From: an uncultured Oscillibacter sp.
GTDB taxonomy: Bacteria > Bacillota_A > Clostridia > Oscillospirales > Oscillospiraceae
Direction: 5' to 3'
NCBI GenBank assembly: GCA_948902155.1
Contig: CAQVQZ010000053.1
Span: 1-11,558, forward strand
Length of the DNA stretch: 11,558 nt
Positions 1-6,641 of this stretch are shown in pieces (position 1 is the first letter of the stretch; each line of letters begins with the position of its first letter). The notes under the pieces were generated by a model. That model was not told where the DNA came from, ran no database searches, and saw only the letters and a program-made list of their open reading frames with translations. A program made the translations under genes and the position numbers.

Positions 1-334
1 TGATGCACCAGCCGCCCAGGGGGCCGCAGATCATGGCCCCGATGAACATGGTGCTGGAGGTGGAGGCGATGGCGCCCAGGGTAGCCAGCGCGCCGGTGAC
101 GGCGCCCTTCTGGCCGCCCACGACCTTGCCGCCGGTATAGCCGATGAGGACGGGCAGCAGGTAGGAAAGCATGGGACCCACCATGCTGTTGATCTTCTCG
201 GCGGGGCCCCACCAGCCCAGCCATCCGTCGGGGATGAACAGGGCGGCGATCAGGCCCCAGGCGATGAAGGCTCCGATGTTGGGCATGACCATGCCGCTGA
301 GGAACCGTCCAAACTTTTGGACTTTTTCTTTCAT
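1..334 (-). CDS. mtlA: PTS mannitol-type permease, EIIC N-terminus (partial)
   Basis: This is the N-terminal part of a phosphotransferase-system membrane permease that imports and phosphorylates a hexitol, most likely mannitol. The 3' part lies outside the window; 111 complete codons are visible. The opening residues ([20 protein letters not shown], residues 4-23), followed by [11 protein letters not shown], and then [20 protein letters not shown] at 53-72 and GPLGGWC at 104-110 are hallmarks of MtlA EIIC and differ from fructose EIIC. Hydrophobic segments run at about 17-35, 51-68 and 76-103. The ATG at 334 is preceded by AAAGGA about 8 bases upstream and by an extended -10 promoter (384-392). 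Whether EIIB and EIIA domains follow on the same chain cannot be seen. It lies downstream of a fructose-1-phosphate-kinase-like gene rather than mtlD, so mannitol is inferred from sequence type only. Confidence 0.9.
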   Translation of the reverse strand, partial: MKEKVQKFGRFLSGMVMPNIGAFIAWGLIAALFIPDGWLGWWGPAEKINSMVGPMLSYLLPVLIGYTGGKVVGGQKGAVTGALATLGAIASTSSTMFIGAMICGPLGGWCI

Positions 335-383
335 AGATGAACGTCCTTTCTTGTTAATATGGATATACCTGGGAATGGAACAC

Positions 384-392
384 AGTATACCA
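384..392 (-). promoter_or_regulatory. Extended -10 promoter for mtlA
   Basis: Read on the minus strand, TGGTATACT gives an extended -10 (TG-N-TATACT, hexamer at 384-389). No good -35 sits 16-18 bases upstream, as is usual for extended -10 promoters. Transcription would start near 377, leaving a leader of about 43 bases before the ATG at 334. A near-inverted pair, GGGATGG and CCATTCCC, flanks the -10 region and could be a regulator site; that part is speculative. Confidence 0.55.
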
Positions 393-503
393 TCCCCCTT
401 ACAGAGAAAACCGCAAAAAGAGTCCCATTCCCGCAATTCTGCGTTGCCGTCGCTTCGGCCTGGATTCCCACCAAACCCCCAGAGCGCATTAAAGTTCTTT
501 TTG

Positions 504-529
504 GTTCTTTTTCTTTCAAGAAAAAGAAC
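504..529. repeat. A/T-rich palindrome at the fruK stop
   Basis: GTTCTTTTTCTT (504-515) and AAGAAAAAGAAC (518-529) are perfect inverted complements separated by 2 bases. The fruK stop codon (516-518) sits at the centre of the palindrome. A further half-copy, GTTCTTTTTG, begins at 494. It could act as a weak terminator or mRNA 3' end protector between fruK and mtlA, but it is poor in G-C pairs and lacks a classic GC stem with a U tract. Confidence 0.45.
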
Positions 530-1430
530 GGAGAAGGGTGAGGATGGAGTCGCGGGAGGCCAGGGAATCGGAGAAGGCGGTGGCGGAACCGGCGGCGGCT
601 CCCATGCGGTGGGCGGCCCCATAGTCCCGTGTCTCCAGCCACCCGGCCAGGAACCCGGCCACCATGGAGTCCCCCGCGCCTACGGAGTGCCGGACAACGC
701 CCTCGGGCACGCCCAGGCGGCGGCACGCGCCGGTCTCGTCCAGAAGCAGGGACCCGTCCCCGGCCATGGAAACCAGGACATTCCTGGCCCCCTGCCGCTG
801 GAGCTCTTTGGCGCACGCGGCGAAGTCCTCTCCGGTGAGGGACTCCTTCCCAAACAGCTCCCCCAGCTCCGCGCTGTTGGGCTTGATGAGGAAGGGGCGG
901 TAGGGCAGAGCCCCCCGCAGCAGCCCCCTGGGGGCGTCCACCACCGTCAGCACGCCCCGGCCCTCCACCCGGGCCAGAATCTGTTCGTACACATCGGCAG
1001 GCAGTCCCGCCGGCAGGGACCCGGCCAGCACCAGCGCGTCCTCCGCCGTCAGGCGGTCCAGCTTTAGGAGCAGGGCCTCCAGCGCCGGGGCGGGAATAGC
1101 GGGCCCCTGGCTGTTGATCTCGGTCTCCTCCCCCGCGCCGCCGGAACGGATCTTCACATTGACCCGGGTCAGCCCCTCGTCCAAGTGAACAAAGTCCGTC
1201 CGGAGCCCGGCGGCGTTCAAGCCGTCCTCCAAGGCCTGGCCGGTGAACCCGGCCACGAAGCCCAGGGCCACCGTCCCCACCCCCAGGCGATGGAGTACCG
1301 TGGAGACATTCACGCCCTTGCCGCCGAAGTGGAGGTTTTCCCGCTTCGTGCGGTTCAGGCTCCCGGCCCGGAAGCCGTCCACGCAGACCTCGTAATCCAG
1401 GGCAGGATTCAGCGTTACCGTATAAACCAT
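516..1430 (-). CDS. fruK: 1-phosphofructokinase (PfkB/ribokinase family)
   Basis: The 304-residue cytoplasmic sugar-phosphate kinase is of normal length for FruK, which turns fructose 1-phosphate into fructose 1,6-bisphosphate with ATP. It opens with [13 protein letters not shown], typical of FruK/LacC. It has the PfkB glycine-rich signature GGKGVNVS at 36-43, GSLPAGLP at 137-144, IKPNSAEL at 182-189, and the ATP/anion-hole signature [10 protein letters not shown] at 251-260 with catalytic Asp254. I chose the ATG at 1430 because GGAGGT lies 6 bases before it. An in-frame ATG at 1436 overlaps the regulator stop as ATGA but leaves no spacing after the ribosome site. Either way it is translationally coupled to the DeoR gene. 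Tagatose-6-phosphate kinase (LacC) is the main alternative; the DeoR neighbour favours FruK. Confidence 0.9.
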   Translation of the reverse strand: MVYTVTLNPALDYEVCVDGFRAGSLNRTKRENLHFGGKGVNVSTVLHRLGVGTVALGFVAGFTGQALEDGLNAAGLRTDFVHLDEGLTRVNVKIRSGGAGEETEINSQGPAIPAPALEALLLKLDRLTAEDALVLAGSLPAGLPADVYEQILARVEGRGVLTVVDAPRGLLRGALPYRPFLIKPNSAELGELFGKESLTGEDFAACAKELQRQGARNVLVSMAGDGSLLLDETGACRRLGVPEGVVRHSVGAGDSMVAGFLAGWLETRDYGAAHRMGAAAGSATAFSDSLASRDSILTLLRSFS

Positions 1431-1432
1431 GC

Positions 1433-2176
1433 TCATACCTCCCTGATTTCCGTGTAGTCCCGGTACTGCGGGTCCGGCAGGCGGTCCGTGATGACGCAGG
1501 CGGCGTCGATGGGAAACATCACCGCCGCCGTCACCTGGCCGAATTTGCTGGAGTCGGCCAGCACATAGACGGACTGCGCCCGGTCCGCCGCCAGGGCCTT
1601 CACCGCCGCCTCTTCCGGGTCCGGCGTGGTGAAGCCCTGGGGAATGGTGACGCCGTTGCACCCCAGGAACGCCTTCGTAAAGTTATACCGTCCCAGGGCC
1701 TCCAGCGTCCCGGCCCCGATCAGGGCCATGGTGCCTGCCTTCAGGGTCCCCCCCAGCACATAGGTCCGGAGGTTCCGCTCCATCAGGCGGCAGGCGCATT
1801 CGATGCTGTTGGTCAAAAACAGGGCTTTCGAGGTCCGCAGGTGCTCGGCCATGCGGAGCACGGTAGTGCCCGCGTCCAGGAAAACCACGTCGTCGTCCCC
1901 GATGAGACCGGCGGCGTATTGGGCGGTCCGGTCCTTTTCCTCGGTGTAGAGCCGCCGCTTGGTTTCCATGTCCAGCTCTTCGCCATGGAACTCCCCGCTC
2001 ATGAGCACGGCCCCGCCATGGACCTTGCTGAGCTTGCCCTGCTTGGCCAGCGCGGTCAGGTCCCGCCGGATGGTCGCCTCGGACGCGCCGGTGACCTGAC
2101 AGAGGTCTGTCACCGTAGCGGCCCGTCGCTGGGCCAATTCCTTGAGGATTCGTTCCGCGCGTTGTTCAGCCAGCAT
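1433..2176 (-). CDS. fruR: DeoR-family transcriptional regulator, FruR-like
   Basis: This 247-residue cytoplasmic repressor of sugar catabolism has the two standard DeoR parts. The N-terminal winged helix-turn-helix spans about residues 6-57, with TVTDLCQVTGASEATIRRDL at 21-40 and the wing KVHGGAV at 51-57. The sugar-phosphate sensing domain follows, with DAGTT at 101-105, LTNS at 121-124, LGGTLK at 141-146 and GFTTPDPEEAAVK at 181-193, all signature positions of the family. The length is normal and the start is supported by a G-rich ribosome site just upstream. It is first in the transcription unit and its stop touches the fruK start region. The likely effector is a phosphorylated hexose such as fructose 1-phosphate, and it probably controls its own promoter through the phased repeats at 2245-2282. 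The FruR name rests on the fruK neighbour. Confidence 0.88.
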   Translation of the reverse strand: MLAEQRAERILKELAQRRAATVTDLCQVTGASEATIRRDLTALAKQGKLSKVHGGAVLMSGEFHGEELDMETKRRLYTEEKDRTAQYAAGLIGDDDVVFLDAGTTVLRMAEHLRTSKALFLTNSIECACRLMERNLRTYVLGGTLKAGTMALIGAGTLEALGRYNFTKAFLGCNGVTIPQGFTTPDPEEAAVKALAADRAQSVYVLADSSKFGQVTAAVMFPIDAACVITDRLPDPQYRDYTEIREV

Positions 2177-2225
2177 AGTTCACCCCCCTCTTCGTGACTG
2201 AAAATGGTTGATTTTGGTTTCCTTG

Positions 2226-2257
2226 ATTATAATAAACCCAATATCAATCAAAGTCAA
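2226..2257 (-). promoter_or_regulatory. Sigma-A promoter of the fruR-fruK unit
   Basis: On the minus strand, TTGACT (2252-2257) and TATTAT (2229-2234) are separated by 17 bases. An overlapping TATAAT (2226-2231) would give a 20-base spacer. The start of transcription would fall near 2220, about 45 bases before the fruR ATG. The -35 is embedded in the phased repeats. Confidence 0.6.
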
Positions 2258-2282
2258 CGATATTCAATCACATCCAATCACA
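2245..2282. promoter_or_regulatory. Candidate DeoR/FruR operator: phased direct repeats
   Basis: CAATCAAA (2245), CAATCACA (2265) and CAATCACA (2275), with a degenerate CAACGATA at 2255, form four direct repeats at an exact 10-base period. They overlap and extend upstream of the -35 element of the regulator's own promoter. One helical turn per repeat places all copies on the same face of the DNA, as expected for an oligomeric DeoR-family repressor. That this regulator binds here is inferred. Confidence 0.55.
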
Positions 2283-2345
2283 AAAAACAACCGCAGATTT
2301 TGTGCATTCTCACGAAGCACTTTCCGGGCCTCCCGAACCCCGAAC

Positions 2346-2380
2346 AAAAAACCGCCGCAGGGTCGTCCCCCGCGGCGGCT
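2346..2380 (-). terminator. Rho-independent terminator of the transglutaminase gene
   Basis: CCGCCGC (2352-2358) pairs with GCGGCGG (2372-2378), and further G-C pairs can form within the loop. On the minus strand this is followed by six T residues (opposite 2346-2351). It sits about 20 bases past the stop codon at 2398. Confidence 0.85.
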
Positions 2381-2397
2381 GCTTCTTACAAATGCTG

Positions 2398-4356
2398 TCA
2401 GATTTTGATGAAATCCACTTCAACGAACACGTCGAAGGCGGGCATCCGGAAGGTGTACCGCTCCCCGTTTCCGGTAACCTGCACCTGCTGTCCGTCCTTC
2501 CCGGAGACCTTGACGGAACCCAGCCGGTAGCCGGTGTCCGGGACGATGTGCATGATAAGCTCCTCCCCCTCCGGGGCGTAGTTGGCGCTGACGGTGATCT
2601 TGCCGTGGAGCTTGCCGTCGTCCTTCTCGGGAATCGTGATATCCCTGCTGACAGGGTCGCTGGGCAGGAGGCCGTTGCCCCCGGCCTTCCGGGCAAAGAC
2701 GCGGTACTTGCCGCCGGGCTGCACCGTAGTCCGGTTCAGGATCAGGTCCCCGCCGGTACCCTGGTAGAGCCAGTTCAGCTTGCTGGTATCGGGAGCACTC
2801 CCGTCCGTCACATCCGCCACGGCGTACTCCACGCCGGAAACGGAGCGCTTGACCACAATATAAGAGGTGCTGCCCGACGTGTTCAGGTCCAGCTCCGGCT
2901 GGCTGGGAGCCGTCTGCGCCGCCGCCTGAGCCGTCACCGAGGCGGAGGTCACGGAACCGGCGTACTGGCTGGAGGTCACGGTGACCGTGATCTGTTTGCC
3001 CACGTCGGAAGCCTTCACCACGTACCGGTCGGAAGTCCCAGCGTCCACGCCGCCCACCTTCCAGACGTAGGACAGCCCGGCGGAGACGGAAGCGCCTTCG
3101 GCCACGAGCCGCGAAATATCAGCGGTCAGCGTACTGCCCACCGTGGCAGTGCCCGTGATGGAGACCCTGCCGCCGAGGGACGGAGTGTAAACGTAATCCG
3201 AACTGGAGAGGGTCAGAATGCTGTCGTCCCAATAATCATGGTCATAGACATAGCTGATATTCTTGTACGGAGTGCTCACGATATATCCGCCTCTGGCACT
3301 GCCCTGGCCGCCCACCAGGAACAGACTGTTTGGATAACCGACCATTCCGCTGTCGCAGTTGGTGATATCCACCAGATAGTTGCGCCCCTGGATTTGAACG
3401 ACGTTCCACATATGCCCGCCGCCGTTCATGTCGCCGGTCACCGTGAAGCAGTGGATGCTGGAGTCATTCCAAAGCGTGTTGTCGCAGAGAAGCTGGAACG
3501 CCTTGGAATAGCCCTCGCAGACGACGTTCGTGCTGGGGTCGCCGTCAAAAACCCAGACCATCGCCCAAGGGTCGTTGGAATTTCCCCAGTTGCCCGCCGC
3601 CGCGTCGTAATTGTAAGACGTCAGGTCGCAGATCTGCTGGCGGTAATAGTCCATCTTCTGATAGTCATTCCAGCCGCTGTTATTGGCGGTCGTCCAGAGC
3701 TTTCGAGCGTTTTCCACGGACCGATGGGCCCGCTGCATCTGCGCGCCGGAGAGCGTGAACTCATCTGAACCAAGCCGGTATTCGTCCGCAACCCGGAATC
3801 GAATCTTCAGCGTATAACTGCCGTCCTGGTTCGGGATGGCCATATAGGAAATGCCCCTGCCCCACCAGTAAAAATCACCGGGGACATCGTTGCATATGCA
3901 GCTGCAGACCGAGATCAGCGGCGAACGCTCATCGCTGGTTGGCTCCAGCACGTTTTCGTATTCGCTTCTGCTTCTGAAGGTGTGGCTGTATTCCATGAGC
4001 TGGTCGGTCTCTCTCCGGTTCACATTCCCAATCCAAGCCCGGATGCCGCTGTAAAGAGCCCTCTGCTCCCGGTTCAGCGTATTGTAGGCAGGCGTGCTGC
4101 CGATCTCGCCGATCGGCATGATGCCGTCTCCAACCCCCAGGTCCCGCAGCAAAAGCTCGTCCCCGCTGGGCAGTAAATCGGTGAAATCGATGGTCCCCTC
4201 GTCGAGAATGGAACCGCCGTCCTCTTCCAGCTCCCCGGAGACCGCCTCCTGATCCATCCGGACCTCCTCGGAGACCTCTTCCGCCGCCGCCCAGGCGGTT
4301 GTCAGCGTCAGCGCCAGGCAGATCGCAGCCAGCACCGATAGCATACGCTTGCTCAT
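2398..4356 (-). CDS. Secreted transglutaminase-like protein with Ig-like and surface-repeat domains
   Basis: This 652-residue exported protein carries a transglutaminase/papain-like cysteine fold. Residues 1-25 form a signal peptide (Lys/Arg start, hydrophobic core, AWAAA cleavage region) followed by an acidic stretch. The catalytic triad is visible: Cys280 in VCEGYSKAF, His315 in GGGHMWN and Asp330 in YLVDITN. An Ig-like domain follows at about 397-475 (VGSTLTADIS, then ASDVGKQITVTV). The C-terminus at about 583-650 ends in YTFRMPAFDVFVEVDF, typical of a Firmicutes surface repeat. There is no LPXTG motif, SLH domain or terminal membrane helix, so it is probably released or held noncovalently. 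The family includes proteases, peptidases and crosslinkers; the substrate is unknown. A GGAGGG site 9 bases upstream supports the ATG at 4356. It is transcribed alone. Confidence 0.85.
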   Translation of the reverse strand: MSKRMLSVLAAICLALTLTTAWAAAEEVSEEVRMDQEAVSGELEEDGGSILDEGTIDFTDLLPSGDELLLRDLGVGDGIMPIGEIGSTPAYNTLNREQRALYSGIRAWIGNVNRRETDQLMEYSHTFRSRSEYENVLEPTSDERSPLISVCSCICNDVPGDFYWWGRGISYMAIPNQDGSYTLKIRFRVADEYRLGSDEFTLSGAQMQRAHRSVENARKLWTTANNSGWNDYQKMDYYRQQICDLTSYNYDAAAGNWGNSNDPWAMVWVFDGDPSTNVVCEGYSKAFQLLCDNTLWNDSSIHCFTVTGDMNGGGHMWNVVQIQGRNYLVDITNCDSGMVGYPNSLFLVGGQGSARGGYIVSTPYKNISYVYDHDYWDDSILTLSSSDYVYTPSLGGRVSITGTATVGSTLTADISRLVAEGASVSAGLSYVWKVGGVDAGTSDRYVVKASDVGKQITVTVTSSQYAGSVTSASVTAQAAAQTAPSQPELDLNTSGSTSYIVVKRSVSGVEYAVADVTDGSAPDTSKLNWLYQGTGGDLILNRTTVQPGGKYRVFARKAGGNGLLPSDPVSRDITIPEKDDGKLHGKITVSANYAPEGEELIMHIVPDTGYRLGSVKVSGKDGQQVQVTGNGERYTFRMPAFDVFVEVDFIKI

Positions 4357-4422
4357 AGTCCTGTTCCCTCCAATTTCTCTTCAAGGGATGCGGTTTGCAG
4401 CCCTTGTTCACTATGTAGTATC

Positions 4423-4451
4423 ATCATACCAAATTAAGCCTGAAAAAACAA
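4423..4451 (-). promoter_or_regulatory. Promoter of the transglutaminase gene
   Basis: On the minus strand, TTGTTT (4446-4451) and TATGAT (4423-4428) are separated by 17 bases. The -10 is a good match and the -35 is weak. An inverted repeat AAGCCT/AGGCTT (4436-4441 and 4451-4456) overlaps the -35 and spacer, and could be a regulator site or, on the plus strand, a small hairpin followed by Ts. Confidence 0.5.
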
Positions 4452-4524
4452 GGCTTTTTCCAAAATTCCAGGTTCTTTCAGGAGGACATGAAACAGATCA
4501 AAGTCAAGCGCCCGGCGGTTTTTC

Positions 4525-4553
4525 TTGACAGGGCCGGGAAGTGGTGCTATACT
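4525..4553 (+). promoter_or_regulatory. Near-consensus promoter of the TetR gene
   Basis: TTGACA (4525-4530), a 17-base spacer and TATACT (4548-4553) make a near-perfect sigma-A promoter. Transcription would begin around 4560, inside the adjoining palindrome. This rules out an in-frame ATG at 4488 as the regulator's start. Confidence 0.88.
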
Positions 4554-4555
4554 TC

Positions 4556-4576
4556 AAACAGACCGATGGTCTGTTT
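4556..4576. promoter_or_regulatory. TetR operator 1 (autoregulation)
   Basis: AAACAGACC (4556-4564) and GGTCTGTTT (4568-4576) are a perfect inverted repeat around GAT. It lies immediately after the -10 element, so a bound repressor would block the regulator's own promoter. The core ACCGAYGGTC is shared with the palindrome before the efflux gene at 5308-5330. Confidence 0.8.
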
Positions 4577-4592
4577 TGGGGAGGGATGCCGG

Positions 4593-5267
4593 ATGGCGCG
4601 GAACAAGTACCCGGAGGAAACAGTGCGGAAGATCCTGGACACGGCAGAGTGGCTGTTCATCGAAAAGGGCTATGACCGGGCCTCCCTCCAGGAGATCATC
4701 GACGCGACGGGGCTCTCCAAGGGGGCCATCTACCACCACTTTGCTTCGAAAGAGGATATTTTCTATTCCGTCTGCGACCGCATCGGCCAGCGGAACAGCG
4801 AGATATTGTTTCAGGTACGGGACGACCCCTCCCTCAACGGCCTGGAAAAGGGCCGGGCCATGTTCAAGGCGTCCCTCCAGCCGGAGCGCCAGGCCAAGAT
4901 GTTCTGCATGATGCCCTATCTGATGGACAATCCCAAGTTTCTGGCCACGGAGATGCGCAGCGTCTTCAACGATGTGGTTCCGCATTTCGTAGAACCCGTT
5001 ATTCGCCAGGGTATGGAGGACGGGTCCATCCGCACAGAGCACCCCAAGGAACTGGCGGAGGCCATGATGATGCTCTCGGACATGTGGATCAACCCCATCA
5101 TCCAGCCCACCACGCCGGAGGAGATTCGGGCCCGGTGCGAGATTTACAACCGGCTCTTCCAGAGCTTCGGCATTGACGGGTTCCTCGACGAGGAGGTCGT
5201 AGATACTCTGATTCGCTACACTCAAATGGCCCATCCCCCGTCTCCGGGCGGGGAACCCCGTGACTGA
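4593..5267 (+). CDS. TetR/AcrR-family transcriptional repressor
   Basis: This 224-residue DNA-binding repressor probably controls the adjoining efflux gene and itself. The N-terminal TetR helix-turn-helix is clear: AEWLFIEKGYDRASLQEII at 18-36, TGLSKGAIYHHF at 39-50 and SKEDIF at 52-57. The rest is a mostly helical ligand-binding and dimer domain with no recognisable ligand motif, and it is Met-rich around 104-111 and 158-164. I set the start at ATG 4593 because the promoter (4525-4553) and a GGGAGGG-type ribosome site lie just before it. A longer reading from 4488 would begin upstream of the promoter. The inducing compound is unknown, but the MFS neighbour suggests a toxic hydrophobic molecule or antibiotic. 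Confidence 0.9.
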   Translation: MARNKYPEETVRKILDTAEWLFIEKGYDRASLQEIIDATGLSKGAIYHHFASKEDIFYSVCDRIGQRNSEILFQVRDDPSLNGLEKGRAMFKASLQPERQAKMFCMMPYLMDNPKFLATEMRSVFNDVVPHFVEPVIRQGMEDGSIRTEHPKELAEAMMMLSDMWINPIIQPTTPEEIRARCEIYNRLFQSFGIDGFLDEEVVDTLIRYTQMAHPPSPGGEPRD

Positions 5268-5276
5268 AAAGAGACT

Positions 5277-5300
5277 GCCGCGCGCGGGCGGTTTCTTTTT
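5277..5300 (+). terminator. Possible terminator after the TetR gene
   Basis: A short GC-rich palindrome (CCGC/GCGG arms, 5278-5291) is followed by TTTCTTTTT (5292-5300). The stem is short, so termination may be partial, leaving some read-through into the efflux gene. Confidence 0.45.
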
Positions 5301-5308
5301 GGTAATAT
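5300..5308 (+). promoter_or_regulatory. Extended -10 promoter of the efflux gene
   Basis: TGGTAATAT is an extended -10 (TG-N-TAATAT, hexamer 5303-5308) with no good -35 upstream. It directly abuts the palindrome at 5308-5330, so a bound repressor would occlude it. Confidence 0.55.
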
Positions 5309-5330
5309 AGAAACCGACGGTCGGTTTCTA
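5308..5330. promoter_or_regulatory. TetR operator 2 (efflux gene)
   Basis: TAGAAACCGAC (5308-5318) and GTCGGTTTCTA (5320-5330) form a perfect 11-base inverted repeat around one G. It sits between the -10 element and the ribosome site of the MFS gene. Aligned with operator 1 it shares ACCGAYGGTC and the flanking TTT, which ties both promoters to the same regulator. Confidence 0.8.
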
Positions 5331-5356
5331 AAATTCCAACAAAAAGGAGAGTCCAT

Positions 5357-6598
5357 ATGAAAACAACCCAAGCGCCCCTGTTCCGCCGGGACTTCACACT
5401 GGTGGTCATCGGGCAGATCATCTCCCTCTTCGGCAACGCCATCCTGCGTTTTGCCCTGCCGCTGTACCTGCTGCGGCAGACCGGGTCGCCCGCCCTGTTC
5501 GGCGCAGTGGGGGCGGCGGCGTTCATCCCCGCTGTGCTGTGCGCCCCCATCGGCGGCGTGATGGCGGACCGGGTGAACAAGCGGAATATCATGGTGGCCT
5601 TGGACTTCTCCACGGCGGGGCTGGTGCTGGCGTTCACCCTTCTTTTGGGGCGTGCGCCGCTGGTGCCGCTGATGGTGGCCTGCCTGATGCTGCTGTACGG
5701 CATTGCCGGGGCCTACCAGCCGGCGGTCCAGGCCAGCATTCCGTTACTGGCACCGGCGGAGCGGCTTACCAGCGCCAACGCCGTCATTAACATGGTGAGT
5801 ACCCTGTCCGGGCTGCTGGGGCCGGTGATCGGGGGCGTGCTCTTCGGCGCGTTCGGCATCCGGCCCATTCTGTGGGTCGGTATGGCGTGCTTCTTCCTCT
5901 CCGCCGTCATGGAGCTGTTTATCCGGATTCCCCATCAGCCCCGGACGGCAGAGGGCGGCGTGCTGGCCACGGTCCGGCGGGATTTGGGGAAGGGCTGGCG
6001 GTTCATCCGCCGGGAGCGTCCGGTGTTTTTGGCCGTCACGCTGGTACTGGCCCTGTTTAATATGGTGCTGTCCGCCGCCTTGGTGGTAGGCATCCCCGTG
6101 GCGGTGGTCCAGACCCTGGGCATGAGCGACAGCCGCCTGGGCGTCACCCAGGGGGCCATGGGCCTGGGCGGGCTCTTCGGCGGCGTGCTGACGGCCTGCC
6201 TGGGAGCGCGCCTGTCCCTCCGGCGGGGAAGCGCCGTACTGCTGGCCGCCGGTTTGACGGCGGCGGGGATGGGCGCGGCCTTGCTGCCGGGCGTTCCGCC
6301 CATTCTGGGCTGGTGGGGGGTGACGGCTATGAGCTTCGCCGTCATGGTGCTGTCCACAATGCTGGTGGTGGTGCTCAGCGCCGCCGTGCAGGGACGGACG
6401 CCGCCGGAGCTGCTGGGGAAGGTGATGGCCTTTATCATGGCGGTGTCCAACTGTGCCGCACCTCTGGGCCAGGCGGTCTATGGGGCGCTGTATGAGCGCT
6501 GCCCAGCCTGGGCGGTGCTGCTGGGCGCGGCCGGGGCTGCGGCGCTGACGGCGGGCGGCTCCGGGCAGATGTTTCGGGAGCTGGAGGCAATTCAATAA
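5357..6598 (+). CDS. MFS efflux transporter (DHA3-like)
   Basis: This 413-residue integral membrane protein belongs to the major facilitator superfamily and probably uses the proton gradient to expel a drug or toxic metabolite. About twelve hydrophobic segments are visible, with the MFS motif A between helices 2 and 3 (GGVMADRVNKRN, residues 66-77). A basic cytoplasmic loop between the two six-helix halves (around 195-225) contains RRDLGKGWRFIRRERP. Layout and length match MFS_3/DHA3 proteins such as macrolide and enterobactin exporters. The start is supported by AAGGAGA 6 bases upstream. It lies about 90 bases past the TetR gene with a matching operator, so it is very likely that regulator's target. 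The substrate cannot be told from sequence. Confidence 0.9.
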   Translation: MKTTQAPLFRRDFTLVVIGQIISLFGNAILRFALPLYLLRQTGSPALFGAVGAAAFIPAVLCAPIGGVMADRVNKRNIMVALDFSTAGLVLAFTLLLGRAPLVPLMVACLMLLYGIAGAYQPAVQASIPLLAPAERLTSANAVINMVSTLSGLLGPVIGGVLFGAFGIRPILWVGMACFFLSAVMELFIRIPHQPRTAEGGVLATVRRDLGKGWRFIRRERPVFLAVTLVLALFNMVLSAALVVGIPVAVVQTLGMSDSRLGVTQGAMGLGGLFGGVLTACLGARLSLRRGSAVLLAAGLTAAGMGAALLPGVPPILGWWGVTAMSFAVMVLSTMLVVVLSAAVQGRTPPELLGKVMAFIMAVSNCAAPLGQAVYGALYERCPAWAVLLGAAGAAALTAGGSGQMFRELEAIQ

Positions 6599-6605
6599 AG
6601 GAAGA

Positions 6606-6631
6606 GGCGTCCGGTTTCTCTTCCGGACGCC
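6606..6631. terminator. Convergent terminator between the MFS and MerR genes
   Basis: GGCGTCCGG (6606-6614) pairs perfectly with CCGGACGCC (6623-6631) across an 8-base loop. It sits 8 bases after the MFS stop and about 10 bases past the oppositely oriented MerR stop, so it probably serves both. The T tracts on either side are imperfect. Confidence 0.75.
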
Positions 6632-6641
6632 CTGCTTTGCG

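Noticed and set aside
171..1067. Plus-strand open frame (298 codons) across mtlA and fruK
   Set aside because: Antisense to two recognised genes and to the intergenic promoter, with no family features.
1431..1661. N-terminal extension of fruK up to an ATG at 1661
   Set aside because: The extra 77 codons overlap the DeoR gene in another frame and translate to low-complexity sequence; the family start [13 protein letters not shown] with GGAGGT upstream is at 1430.
2302..3768. Plus-strand open frame (488 codons) opposite the transglutaminase gene
   Set aside because: It starts inside the intergenic region and crosses the terminator at 2346-2380; no ribosome site or domain, whereas the minus frame has a signal peptide and catalytic triad.
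4488..4592. Earlier in-frame ATG for the TetR gene at 4488
   Set aside because: It lies upstream of the near-consensus promoter at 4525-4553 and the operator, so it would not be on the transcript.
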